In this document: positions 18,701-25,502 of the stretch, in pieces
How positions within the stretch are numbered: the first letter of the stretch is position 1
How the letters are laid out: every line of letters begins with the position of its first letter
NCBI GenBank assembly: GCA_037968815.1
Contig: JBBKWF010000020.1
Span: 1 to 64,000 of the forward strand
Direction of reading: 5' to 3'
Origin: Pseudopedobacter sp037968815
Lineage (GTDB): Bacteria > Bacteroidota > Bacteroidia > Sphingobacteriales > Sphingobacteriaceae
Length of the DNA stretch: 64,000 nucleotides
Position numbers and translations under genes: made by a program
The notes under the pieces: generated by a model
Database searches by the model: none
Told to the model about the DNA's origin: nothing
Seen by the model: only the letters and a program-made list of their open reading frames with translations

Positions 18701-19486
18701 GAAATAAATCCAGCATACAATTTCAAGATTCTTTATATCGTCAGGATTAAATAAATAAGATTTAATATAAGACTCCTTAGCTTCCTTATGTTTATCAGTG
18801 TGGTCGTAACAAATTGCCTTAACAAACTCTATTCTCGAGTTTAATTTTTTACTGCTTATTTTTAAATTGGATTTAATTTTTTGTTCAAGATTTTCAAGCC
18901 TTTTTAATGCTTTAGAGAACTGCAGATTTTTGATTTCTTCGAAGATTTCATCGACCTGAGTTTCGTATTCTTTTTTTAATAGACCTATTTCATCGTGGTT
19001 AATTGATTTAAGGTCGTTTTTTAAATCTAATACTGCATCGTGAGTTTCAAATATAACTTCCTTATAATGTGTGTCAACATCTATCTTTTTAAACTCATTA
19101 TCATTGGTGAGTTTTTCAAGGAATATTTGGTAAAATAGACCAAGTTCTTCTTTGGAAGGCTGTTGAATGAACTCATTTGTTTTTAACTCTTCTTGAACGT
19201 TGTTCGTTATCTCTTTAAGTTCCTCCTTCTTAAATAATCTAATTTTAAGAAGTGCATCTAAAAGAATTTGAGAGTTATAGAAAGGGAACCCTTTATTGTT
19301 GTTCTGTACTGGGTAGGTCTTTTCGAATTGTCTTACTGTTTGTATAAGAATATCTTCTAATTTCTTTTTATAAGTAACGACTTCATTTTTAAACATTAAA
19401 TCCCATCCTGTATTGAGACCGTAGTCAAATAAGGATGAAGCAACTTTTCCTAAGATCATAGATGACGTAATGGTAACTGGCTCCAT
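15755..19486 (-). CDS. TPR / GreAB-C-like / PIN-like conflict-system protein
   Basis: A 1243-residue protein with no signal peptide. Visible parts: an N-terminal helical segment (1-150), a coiled-coil-like stretch (about 155-210), a long array of degenerate helical TPR-type repeats (about 215-780), a small beta-rich stretch resembling the GreA/GreB C-terminal domain (about 795-845, 'HSLLHKAKGESFTI' then 'VDIKIERIVN'), and a PIN-nuclease-like region (about 945-1130) with 'FVLDFTSGLLLL' (Asp951) and 'VLISDDMMY' (Asp1079-Asp1080) as candidate acidic metal ligands. A helical tail follows. I recall this architecture as TPR-GreAB-C-PIN, predicted to act in NTP-dependent conflict or immunity systems with PIN as RNase. 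No NTPase domain is visible here. The gene is AT-rich and lies in an accessory island after bshB1. The domain calls are by eye. Confidence 0.62.
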   Translation of the reverse strand: MEPVTITSSMILGKVASSLFDYGLNTGWDLMFKNEVVTYKKKLEDILIQTVRQFEKTYPVQNNNKGFPFYNSQILLDALLKIRLFKKEELKEITNNVQEELKTNEFIQQPSKEELGLFYQIFLEKLTNDNEFKKIDVDTHYKEVIFETHDAVLDLKNDLKSINHDEIGLLKKEYETQVDEIFEEIKNLQFSKALKRLENLEQKIKSNLKISSKKLNSRIEFVKAICYDHTDKHKEAKESYIKSYLFNPDDIKNLEIVCWIYFKQKNQEYKELAKKVESVDIFNPYLWAIKTIESENIVGFINKTFTFITENFRYKRNIFNFYQSKDASKIKEIEFLFSDIQYEIPKEISYDNFGDLIFLTNLSFSRFINNIRIDFIRPIEITKESISLYNLLDKLNVVKSQSELGKSYNQLSLVYIWLKSELYFDEVTPVHLIDVTKSIENLGSLYACLIANSLQKRQKIDDALELLEKYEEDELLLTLKLYCQTDAETSKLVAEKYLDAIDEIDEYNVVNVSAYLELIIKKKIFDEEQIITILNLKTYSNIHFKTLLILLAETYLGNRLIEIEEILCIKNELQNYEYVNIFIAVLFYDNKYYRECIEFSLPQIHEKPHPGILKISIFSINIIKTEYQDKLIRLLKLWRENFELNAHFLATEIEIHTLLNNWDEVRKINEFALKSLGKVEFFFTSYIDSIAHNKDLLKLKEIADEIINYPFEHTQNAIYISDLLIKNNLIDEGVSLLYNYAKDKTNISARWQFFTLSIELQKSQILKEFEIVEPDCFVRHQVNGITQTTYIPKNILAEEELTHSLLHKAKGESFTIIKKFTGKLVDIKIERIVNKYFDLLFEIQEDFNNPISDYPIEVISFDSDDIKAFENALIENFGLKNEHEKIERIKHLNNYHNNTITFSEVTATNFGNDYISAYYSLTSKESKGFLINPQKPNIKELNSEQAIFVLDFTSGLLLLGLGKSLNLIYSQRFSVGQSVINHIENLIYKTQIDNSDISINIGANTVIPFFKAENFNTNRITFLTEIKDWFITNCEIIIPEEKINFSRELHNTGKYEKGIDLILETSLLGNRENHVLISDDMMYTKFLKMSNKQIPTDHFLTTFYSNNRKDIFNYLILNKYIGINFFTEDLYECYIEKNHQEKSHIYEFCLRNLELYYPFNPRACNSLILEFLKQISINPVYSEDIFEYEVRNIFTRCFNQTISRELCDDIIKESKQLFTLLPTYFDALKRGVNDSINIVLKIQ

Positions 19487-19596
19487 ACAGTTTAATTATT
19501 TCCTTTCTTCTAAAATTGACATAAGTAATCTCACTACTTCTTTTTGACTTTACTTCTTACGAGGAGGAATTCTTTTCAGCGAATTTGTAATAGAAG

Positions 19597-19899
19597 TTAC
19601 TCTATTGTCAAAGTTATTTTTCTGCCAAGACCCAATTCTAGTAATTTATAAAGTGTGGAGAGCTGGATGTCGCTATGGCCATTTTCGATTCTTGAGATAA
19701 AACTTTTTTTAGTTCCTGTTTTTTCTGCAAGTTGTTGTTGTGTCATTGAACACAATAGCCTTTCTTCTTTTATTACTTCTCCAATTGCAAAAGCTTTTGC
19801 TTTTATCTCAAATTCTGTTCTTTTTTGAGAACCTATTGAACCGTAACGGCTTTCTAAATGTTCTTCAAAAGTGGTAATGCTTTTATTTTCTGTTTTCAT
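19597..19899 (-). CDS. XRE-family regulator, HigA antitoxin-like
   Basis: A 100-residue protein with a Cro/CI helix-turn-helix at about 38-92. The core is 'MTQQQLAEKTGTKKSFISRI' (52-71) and the recognition helix has Lys64-Lys65 followed by 'SFISRIENG'. The ending 'GLGRKITLTIE' is like HigA antitoxins of higBA modules, where the RelE-like toxin gene normally lies just upstream. No toxin gene is found there; instead there is a hairpin-rich spacer. The ATG directly follows a run of A on the coding strand. It lies about 110 bp ahead of the large TPR-GreAB-C-PIN gene and could regulate it. Confidence 0.8.
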   Translation of the reverse strand: MKTENKSITTFEEHLESRYGSIGSQKRTEFEIKAKAFAIGEVIKEERLLCSMTQQQLAEKTGTKKSFISRIENGHSDIQLSTLYKLLELGLGRKITLTIE

Positions 19900-19917
19900 T
19901 TTTTTTTTTTTTTTTTT
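19899..19917 (-). repeat. Homopolymer tract abutting the XRE start codon
   Basis: The plus strand has 19 consecutive T at 19899-19917, so on the coding strand 18 A precede the ATG and the nineteenth is the A of the start codon. It occupies the ribosome-binding region. It is the longest homopolymer I noticed in the window. Confidence 0.95.
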
Positions 19918-19929
19918 CTGTTAAGTTTT

Positions 19930-20130
19930 TCCTTCCGTACAAGCAGGGTCTCGCTTTAGCTGACCCTGCGCATCATTATTTGCTGGTCTATTGCAACACA
20001 AGAAGCCTTTACGCTTTTCCTCTTCTTCATTCTTGCGTTAAATTGGTAGAATATGAGCTACAAGCTCGCACCAGCTGGGGTTATAATGGGAGTTGGAAAC
20101 TCCTTTCTATTAACTGATACGGAGTGACGG
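19930..20130. repeat. Hairpin-rich spacer, probable dispersed repeat or element remnant
   Basis: At 19943-19969 gcagggtc and gaccctgc form an eight-base perfect stem with an 11-base loop. Further on, gagctacaagctc (20053-20065) is a short palindrome followed by 'caccagctgggg', and 'gggagttggaaactcc' (20088-20103) is another. No reading frame of useful length is present. The composition is less AT-rich than the genes either side. I recall similar palindromes between genes of related genomes, but no second full copy is in this window. Confidence 0.45.
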
Positions 20131-20802
20131 CTATCGTTTGAAATAATCAAAATTCCAATCTAACTTCGAATGATGTTTTATTTCAAATTCTGGAATCTTG
20201 TCTATTATTTGTCTTCTGTGCTCAACACCAACAAGAAATAAACCATTTTCACACTTATTGGCATTAACGTATTTATAAATATTACTAATCATCTCATTAT
20301 TTCGAATGTCAAGTATATTTAACAAATAATTATACCGTTGAGTCAACTCTTCGTTATCAAATCTTTTTATTACTTGTTCCGCTAACATATCCAAACGTTT
20401 CGACAAAAGTGTCCAGTCATTGCTATTTAAGTAAGGAAATCCCTTCTCATCTGCAATAAGTTGCCTTTGATGGTATAGATTTCTGTATTCGGAGCTATGG
20501 CGTCCAAATATATTAACCATAACATTGTAGTCACTCTTGGTAAAAGTATCGGTTATTTCATCTATTTCTGCATCTACCGGGACATGAGAGATGGGTTGTT
20601 TCTCCAAGTATTTTTTGATTGTGTGTGTTTCTAAACAATCTTGAAGTAAACCCCTATAAAGTGCATCATACTTGCTTGGTGGAACTTCCTCGAAAATCAC
20701 ATCAGGCGCTATTTGTTCGATAATTTGAAACAATGCATTTGATGTGCATTGACCATTTTCTTTATGTCTAGTAGCAATTAGTGTTATACTGCAGCGTTGC
20801 AT
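20131..20802 (-). CDS. TIKI/TraB/EreA-superfamily-like protein
   Basis: A 223-residue cytosolic protein. The opening strand 'ITLIATRHKENG' with His13 is followed by 'APDVIFEEVPPS' with Glu38-Glu39. Later come 'LDIRNNEMISNI' (Arg167, Asn168) and 'GLFLVGVEHRRQI' with His195. This order of His, Glu-Glu, Arg/Asn and Gly-x-x-His is what one sees in the TIKI/TraB/PrgY/EreA fold, which includes metal-dependent hydrolases and erythromycin esterases. The substrate is unknown. It sits at the outer end of the accessory island on the same strand as the XRE gene. A non-enzymatic homologue cannot be excluded. Confidence 0.55.
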   Translation of the reverse strand: MQRCSITLIATRHKENGQCTSNALFQIIEQIAPDVIFEEVPPSKYDALYRGLLQDCLETHTIKKYLEKQPISHVPVDAEIDEITDTFTKSDYNVMVNIFGRHSSEYRNLYHQRQLIADEKGFPYLNSNDWTLLSKRLDMLAEQVIKRFDNEELTQRYNYLLNILDIRNNEMISNIYKYVNANKCENGLFLVGVEHRRQIIDKIPEFEIKHHSKLDWNFDYFKR

Positions 20803-20949
20803 TTAGATTTGAATTATTGGTCAAATATAAAAAAAATGCTGCTTACAGACTTACTTTCTGATGGTAGAAAGATTTGATGAGGGATAGCAGTTTAGCGAAA
20901 GTACTTATAAGTTGCTATTCCTCAATAGAATGAAACGAAATTAAAGCTT

Positions 20950-21423
20950 TTACCCCAACCCCTTCAAAAAAGGAATCGCCGCACTCGGTACAAACTGCGC
21001 AACATCGCCACCATAACGTAAAATATCCCTCACAATAGTAGAACTGATAGATGAGTAGCCCGGTTTACTTACAATGAAAATAGACTCCACTTCTGGGATT
21101 AATGCGTGGTTCATTTGGGCAATGGCTTTTTCGTATTCAAAATCGGAAACGGTTCTAATCCCTCTAATCATATGTGAAGCGCCAATTTCTTTACAGAAAT
21201 TAACCGTTAAGCCTTCGTAAGCTACAATTTCTAATTTAGGCTCATCTTCAAAAACCGCCTTAATCATGGCTAAGCGTTGCTCTACCGTTAATAAAGATTG
21301 TTTAGTGCTATTTGTTCCAATTCCAATATAAATTTTATCAAAAAGAGATAAAGATCTTTTTAAAATATCAACATGTGCTTTGGTAATTGGATCAAAAGAA
21401 CCAGGAAACAGTGCAATTTTCAT
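20950..21423 (-). CDS. coaD: Phosphopantetheine adenylyltransferase
   Basis: A 157-residue nucleotidyltransferase that makes dephospho-CoA from 4'-phosphopantetheine and ATP. The ATP loop 'FPGSFDPITKAH' (6-17) has Ser9 and His17 in the T/HxGH-like positions. 'RGIRTVSDFEYE' binds the pantetheine side and 'SSISSTIVRDI' is the C-terminal ATP-binding ISSTxxR motif. Length is typical. It follows rsmD by 27 bp in the DUF3822-rsmD-coaD order common in Bacteroidota. Confidence 0.97.
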   Translation of the reverse strand: MKIALFPGSFDPITKAHVDILKRSLSLFDKIYIGIGTNSTKQSLLTVEQRLAMIKAVFEDEPKLEIVAYEGLTVNFCKEIGASHMIRGIRTVSDFEYEKAIAQMNHALIPEVESIFIVSKPGYSSISSTIVRDILRYGGDVAQFVPSAAIPFLKGLG

Positions 21424-21450
21424 AAGCTGTATTTATAATAAAAATAGGGT

Positions 21451-21984
21451 TTAATTTTTAAAGAAGCTAAAAGCCGAATAACCATATTTTCTTTTTTCGG
21501 TGAATTTAGGATGCGCCGATAAATCCTGCATGCTTTGATGCTCAATAATTAATACACCGTTTTCGGTCAATAGATTTTTATCAAAAACAATGCTTGCGAT
21601 TTCTGGAATGCGACTTAGATCATAAGGAGGGTCGGCAAAAATTAAATCAAATTGATCCGTCTCCTGATTCATAAACTTAAAAACATCGGCTTTTATCGCT
21701 TTTATCTGCGTAAGGTTTTGTTCTTTACTAATGTTTTTAAGGTAATTATAGCAACCAAAATTTTTGTCGACCGAAGTAATAGTTAAAGCATCGCGAGAAG
21801 CAAACTCTAAACTAATATTGCCTGTCCCGCTAAATAAGTCCAAGACATTAAGTTCCGTAATCTCTAGTTGGTTGCCTAAAATATTGAATAAAGCTTCCTT
21901 TGCCATATCTGTTGTAGGCCTAACCGGAAGATTCTTTGGAGGATTAAACCTGATTCCCTTTAAACGTCCGCCTACAATTCGCAT
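21451..21984 (-). CDS. rsmD: 16S rRNA (guanine(966)-N(2))-methyltransferase
   Basis: A 177-residue SAM-dependent methyltransferase. The N-terminal 'MRIVGGRLKG' and 'RPTTDMAKEALFNIL' blocks are specific to RsmD. The SAM loop is 'LDLFSGTGNISLE' and the catalytic motif is 'ADPPYDL' (D/N-PPY). Its start overlaps the end of the DUF3822 gene by 13 bp, suggesting translational coupling. Confidence 0.95.
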   Translation of the reverse strand: MRIVGGRLKGIRFNPPKNLPVRPTTDMAKEALFNILGNQLEITELNVLDLFSGTGNISLEFASRDALTITSVDKNFGCYNYLKNISKEQNLTQIKAIKADVFKFMNQETDQFDLIFADPPYDLSRIPEIASIVFDKNLLTENGVLIIEHQSMQDLSAHPKFTEKRKYGYSAFSFFKN

Positions 21985-22790
21985 AGATGTAAAGCTAATA
22001 GAGAAAAAAATCTTGGTAAAGCTGGTTTTTCTAAACCTTGATAAAACAGTGGTAAACTGTCTTGGTCAGTAACTTCTGTATGTGGGAAATACTTAATAAG
22101 CTGGTCGTAAAGTTCGCTTTCTGTATCAATAAGTCCGCTTAGTTTAAGTGTTGCGCTTGCAGGCTTAATGTTGTTTTCCTGTGCAGATAAAAGCACAAAA
22201 TAAATTAGCTCTTCTTCGTTTTGAAACTCGAAAATATTGTAAAACTGAAACTCACGATGGTTGAGGATGATAATTTCAGCCAAACCATCTTTAAGGTTAA
22301 TAAACAGTTGCGAGGTGCTAATTTGGCTAAAACCAAAGCTTATGCCGTGGTAAAAAGGCGAAACTTGCGGATAAATTTCTGCGTTAGGGAAGTAACTGCT
22401 GATTTTATCGAGCTGGAGTTTTGGCAAAGCATAAATAATGGTAATGCCAGAGTCGGCTATCTTCTGTGTACAAATTTCTTCATTTTCAGTTGCGCCAATA
22501 TATTTAATAAAGTTTTCGGTCGCCGACTCATGAAATAACTCGGTAGGCACAAAAGTAAACTTCTGCGTCGTCAAACTTATTTTGGTTTTAGCAAAGTGTG
22601 ATTTCAATAAATCATCATGAATGCCATTATAAATGTTCGACGGTTTATGCGAGATGCTTTTAACAGCTTGATTTTGAGGGTCAATTACGGCGTAATTGAA
22701 ATAATTAGAGCCAATTTCTAAGTATAACTCGTATGTTTTTGCTTTTGTTGCGTCAAAATCTGCAACCCTTAATTGTATCTGATCAGTCAT
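21972..22790 (-). CDS. DUF3822 family protein
   Basis: The ATG at 22790 gives 272 residues beginning 'MTDQIQLRVADFD'. A longer frame reaches 22880, but that would run into the divergent helicase gene that starts at 22850. The protein has an ASKHA-like feel: 'YELYLEIGSNYFNYAVID' (about 20-37) and, later, 'QLFINLKDGLAEIIIL'. That fits DUF3822, a Bacteroidota family typically just upstream of rsmD. Its role is unknown. The ASKHA comparison is an impression only. Confidence 0.82.
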   Translation of the reverse strand: MTDQIQLRVADFDATKAKTYELYLEIGSNYFNYAVIDPQNQAVKSISHKPSNIYNGIHDDLLKSHFAKTKISLTTQKFTFVPTELFHESATENFIKYIGATENEEICTQKIADSGITIIYALPKLQLDKISSYFPNAEIYPQVSPFYHGISFGFSQISTSQLFINLKDGLAEIIILNHREFQFYNIFEFQNEEELIYFVLLSAQENNIKPASATLKLSGLIDTESELYDQLIKYFPHTEVTDQDSLPLFYQGLEKPALPRFFSLLALHLCEL

Positions 22791-22849
22791 CCTAAACAAA
22801 AGTAAAAATTTATCTGTAAGGCGATGCTTTTTTAACGAAATTTGGAATA

Positions 22850-24247
22850 ATGAGCATTGCCCACGATTTAGCCAAAACATTTCCGCATTTACCTAACGCA
22901 CAACAGCTTTATTTGTTCGAGAAGTTAGATAAATTTCTGCAATTAAAAACCAACGATTCGTGTTTTGTGTTAAAAGGTTATGCCGGAACGGGAAAAACAA
23001 CCGTGATTAGTGCCCTAATAAAATTACTACCAAGCTATCAGATTAAAACGGTGTTATTAGCGCCAACAGGTAGGGCGGCAAAAGTGTTAAGCTTATACTC
23101 CAAAAAAGAAGCAAGCACCATCCATCGCAAAATTTATCGTAAGAAGTCGGCTTTTGCTCCGGAAATGCATTTTAGTTTATCACCAAATCTGCATAAAAAC
23201 ACCTTATTTATAATTGATGAGGCTTCTATGATTTCTGATGATTTAGCAGATTATAGTGGAAGTAGTTTATTAAACGATGTGATTTCTTTTGTGTACAATA
23301 ACCAAAACAATCGCATTATTTTTATTGGCGATACGGCTCAGTTACCACCAGTGGGTTCGTCAGAAAGTCCGGCATTGGCAAAAGGTTACTTGAGTAAATT
23401 TAGCATTGAAGCTTCAGAAGTGGAACTTACAGATGTGGTAAGGCAGGAGAAAGAATCTGGAATTTTATATAACGCCACCACCATTCGTGACTTGATACGA
23501 ACAGAAGAAGAAGCTTTCCCGACTTTAAAAACTGCAGGTTATAAAGATGTTTACCGCATGATGGGTGATAAAATTGTGGAGGGCTTAAATTATGCTTACG
23601 GCAAGTACGAGATGGAGAATTGCTTGGTGATTTGCAGGTCTAACAAAAGTGCAAACATGTACAATCAAAACATCCGTAATCAGGTGCTTTGGCGAGAAGA
23701 TGAGCTAACTGGTGGCGACTTAGTAATGGTGGTGAAAAATAATTACTATTGGCTAGAGGAAGATAAGGGAGGTTTTATTGCTAACGGAGATATTGGCGAA
23801 ATTACTCGTGTTAAAAATATACATGAGCAATATGGGTTTCGTTTTGCCGAAGTACAAATTTTGTTTGCAGATATTGATCAGGAACCTTTAACCTGTAAGG
23901 TCATGTTAGACACACTTTATGCTGAGTCGCCAAATTTACCTTACGACAAACAGAAAGTGCTTTTTGAAGAGTTGATGAAAGACTATGAGCACTTGGATAC
24001 CAAGCGAGCCAAAATGGATGCGATAAAGAGCAATCCCTACTTTAACGCCTTACAAATAAAGTTTGCTTATGCAGTTACATGCCACAAAGCGCAAGGCGGG
24101 CAATGGGATGCTGTTTTTATAGATCAAGGTTTTTTGACCGAAGAAATGTTGAATATTGATTTATTGCGTTGGCTTTATACGGCTACAACACGGGCAACTA
24201 AAGAACTGTTTTATGTAAACTTTAACGAGTTGTTTTTTCCGAGTTAG
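22850..24247 (+). CDS. RecD-like superfamily 1 DNA helicase
   Basis: A 465-residue ATPase with helicase motifs in order: Walker A 'GYAGTGKTT' (43-51), motif II 'FIIDEAS', motif III 'FIGDTAQLPPVG', and the C-terminal UvrD-like 'YAVTCHKAQGGQWD' and 'LYTATTRA'. This is the RecD/Pif1-related group often called ATP-dependent RecD-like helicase or exonuclease V alpha-like. It is shorter than RecD2 and lacks its N-terminal HhH region. No recB or recC is adjacent, so it probably acts alone in DNA repair. The 59-bp gap to the divergent DUF3822 gene holds both promoters. Confidence 0.9.
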   Translation: MSIAHDLAKTFPHLPNAQQLYLFEKLDKFLQLKTNDSCFVLKGYAGTGKTTVISALIKLLPSYQIKTVLLAPTGRAAKVLSLYSKKEASTIHRKIYRKKSAFAPEMHFSLSPNLHKNTLFIIDEASMISDDLADYSGSSLLNDVISFVYNNQNNRIIFIGDTAQLPPVGSSESPALAKGYLSKFSIEASEVELTDVVRQEKESGILYNATTIRDLIRTEEEAFPTLKTAGYKDVYRMMGDKIVEGLNYAYGKYEMENCLVICRSNKSANMYNQNIRNQVLWREDELTGGDLVMVVKNNYYWLEEDKGGFIANGDIGEITRVKNIHEQYGFRFAEVQILFADIDQEPLTCKVMLDTLYAESPNLPYDKQKVLFEELMKDYEHLDTKRAKMDAIKSNPYFNALQIKFAYAVTCHKAQGGQWDAVFIDQGFLTEEMLNIDLLRWLYTATTRATKELFYVNFNELFFPS

Positions 24248-24260
24248 GGTTTAGGGAGGT

Positions 24261-24341
24261 CGTCACGTTGAGGAACGAAACGTCTCACATGCAAAGGTTG
24301 CCATATATATGTGAGATGTTTCACTATCGTTCAACATGACG
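24261..24341. repeat. Long imperfect inverted repeat (REP-like)
   Basis: Two ~30-base arms, 24261-24290 and about 24309-24341, pair as an imperfect hairpin: 'cgtcacgttga..gaacg..aaacgtctcacat' against its reverse complement with a few mismatches and small bulges. It lies right after the helicase gene. A related single arm is found at 9471-9500. Confidence 0.7.
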
Positions 24342-24387
24342 AAACGAGTTAAGGGAAATAAATTTCTCAAAAAATCGTAAACAAAAA

Positions 24388-24417
24388 AATCCTGTTTACC
24401 GGCCGATAAACAGGATT
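24388..24417. terminator. Hairpin terminator between helicase and small ORF
   Basis: An 11-base perfect stem, aatcctgttta with taaacaggatt, closes the eight-base loop ccggccga. A-run on the left and T/A-rich right flank allow function for the minus-strand 56-residue gene and perhaps for the helicase. Confidence 0.8.
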
Positions 24418-24436
24418 CAATTCGATAGAGAAAAAT

Positions 24437-24607
24437 TTATTTAGATAATGAAGCTAAAACTGCATCATTCTTCACTACTTGACTGTGTTTTGGTTCTCTT
24501 GAACGACTACCATTTTCAACGTTGGTAGCGTTTTTCAAAAACTGTACTTCCAGGCGAGAAGTGGTTTTATTTCTTCTGTCTTTTCTTTTTAAACGCGTTA
24601 CTGCCAT
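24437..24607 (-). CDS. Small basic protein, 56 residues
   Basis: The frame begins 'MAVTRLKRKDRRNKTTSRLE' and ends 'DAVLASLSK'. The first 20 residues hold nine Lys/Arg. It lies 29 bp downstream of tRNA-Cys on the same strand and is followed by a strong terminator 20 bp on. This placement, the good ATG and the balanced composition make it a likely real gene, possibly cotranscribed with the tRNA. It has no recognisable domain. The basic character suggests nucleic acid or ribosome contact, which is only a guess. Confidence 0.7.
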   Translation of the reverse strand: MAVTRLKRKDRRNKTTSRLEVQFLKNATNVENGSRSREPKHSQVVKNDAVLASLSK

Positions 24608-24636
24608 GACTTTTATTTTAATTAAAATTTTAAACG

Positions 24637-24707
24637 AGGTCGAGAGCGGATTCGAACCGCTGTAGAAGGTTTTGCAGACCTCTGCCTAGCCACTCGGCCA
24701 CTCGACC
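24637..24707 (-). tRNA. tRNA-Cys (GCA)
   Basis: The 71-nt gene reads 5'-ggtcgag...ctcgacc-t-3' on the minus strand. The acceptor stem is seven perfect pairs, with discriminator T as expected for cysteine. The anticodon loop is ctgcaaa, giving anticodon GCA. The T-arm has the ggttcgaatcc core. CCA is not encoded. Confidence 0.96.
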
Positions 24708-24724
24708 CTTTGTTTTAAGGAATG

Positions 24725-24754
24725 CAAAAATAGTAAAATTTTAATACAAGTCAA
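24725..24754 (-). promoter_or_regulatory. Promoter of tRNA-Cys
   Basis: On the minus strand ttgac is followed after 17 bases by tatttttg, which fits both a classic -35/-10 layout and the Bacteroidota TAnnTTTG box. The box ends 17 bases before the mature tRNA. It occupies the short gap after the RNA methyltransferase gene. Confidence 0.7.
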
Positions 24755-24755
24755 C

Positions 24756-25502
24756 TTATTTGAGTTTATTTCTACTCATTTCTGCACAGCAAACTGCTCC
24801 AGCTATTGCTACATTTAATGATTCTGTGTGTTTTCCTCCCGGAATGGTGATAGGATGTGTAATTAATTCCAAAACTTCTTCCGAAATTCCTTTGCCTTCG
24901 CTACCTAAAATCAAGAAACCTTTTGTTTGCCATTCGGTATTAAAAATATTTTCTCCTTTAAGTAGAGTGCCGTATTTGGGTAACTCACTTTGCGATAAAA
25001 TTTCTGATAAGGGTTGGTAGCTTACTTTTACTCTGGTTAAAGAACCCATTGTTGCTTGTACAACTTTAGGGTTGTAAACTTCTACACAATCTTCTGAACA
25101 AATAATTTGATTAAAGCCAAACCAGTCTGCAGTGCGAATAATGGTACCTAAATTACCAGGATCCTGCACACCGTCAAGCACTAGCACTATTTCGTTAATA
25201 TCTGTAGGTTGTATGAGCTTGTTTTTTGGAGTTTCAACAACGGCTAAAATTCCTTGTGGAGTTTGTAAAGCACTTATTTTTTGTAATTCATTTATACTAA
25301 CTTCATAAACTTTCTGTTTGTTAGATAAATTAGCCATTTTTGCAGAAAAATCTGGCGTATAAAAAATGCTATTTATTTTAAAATCAGAACTTAAAAATTC
25401 TGAAATTGCTTTAAAACCCTCAACAATAAAAAGCTGATGCTCTTTTCGGTATTTTTTTTGATGAAGGGATTTAACTAAACTTATTTGAGACTTTGAAATC
25501 AT
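24756..25502 (-). CDS. TrmH/SpoU family RNA 2'-O-methyltransferase
   Basis: The ATG at 25502 gives 248 residues beginning 'MISKSQISLVKSLHQKKYR'. The N-terminal substrate-binding domain (about 1-95) contains 'EHQLFIVEGFKAI'. The SPOUT domain carries 'LVLDGVQDPGNLGTIIRTADW' in spread-out form (motif 1 with Asn and Arg), 'LILGSEGKGIS' (motif 2) and 'IPGGKHTESLNVAIAGAV' (motif 3). The target nucleotide in rRNA or tRNA is not predictable. The start overlaps the start of the divergent TamL gene. Confidence 0.93.
   Translation of the reverse strand: MISKSQISLVKSLHQKKYRKEHQLFIVEGFKAISEFLSSDFKINSIFYTPDFSAKMANLSNKQKVYEVSINELQKISALQTPQGILAVVETPKNKLIQPTDINEIVLVLDGVQDPGNLGTIIRTADWFGFNQIICSEDCVEVYNPKVVQATMGSLTRVKVSYQPLSEILSQSELPKYGTLLKGENIFNTEWQTKGFLILGSEGKGISEEVLELITHPITIPGGKHTESLNVAIAGAVCCAEMSRNKLK

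Noticed and set aside
22221..22538. A 105-codon plus-strand frame inside the DUF3822 gene
   Set aside because: Antisense to a conserved family, with no start context.
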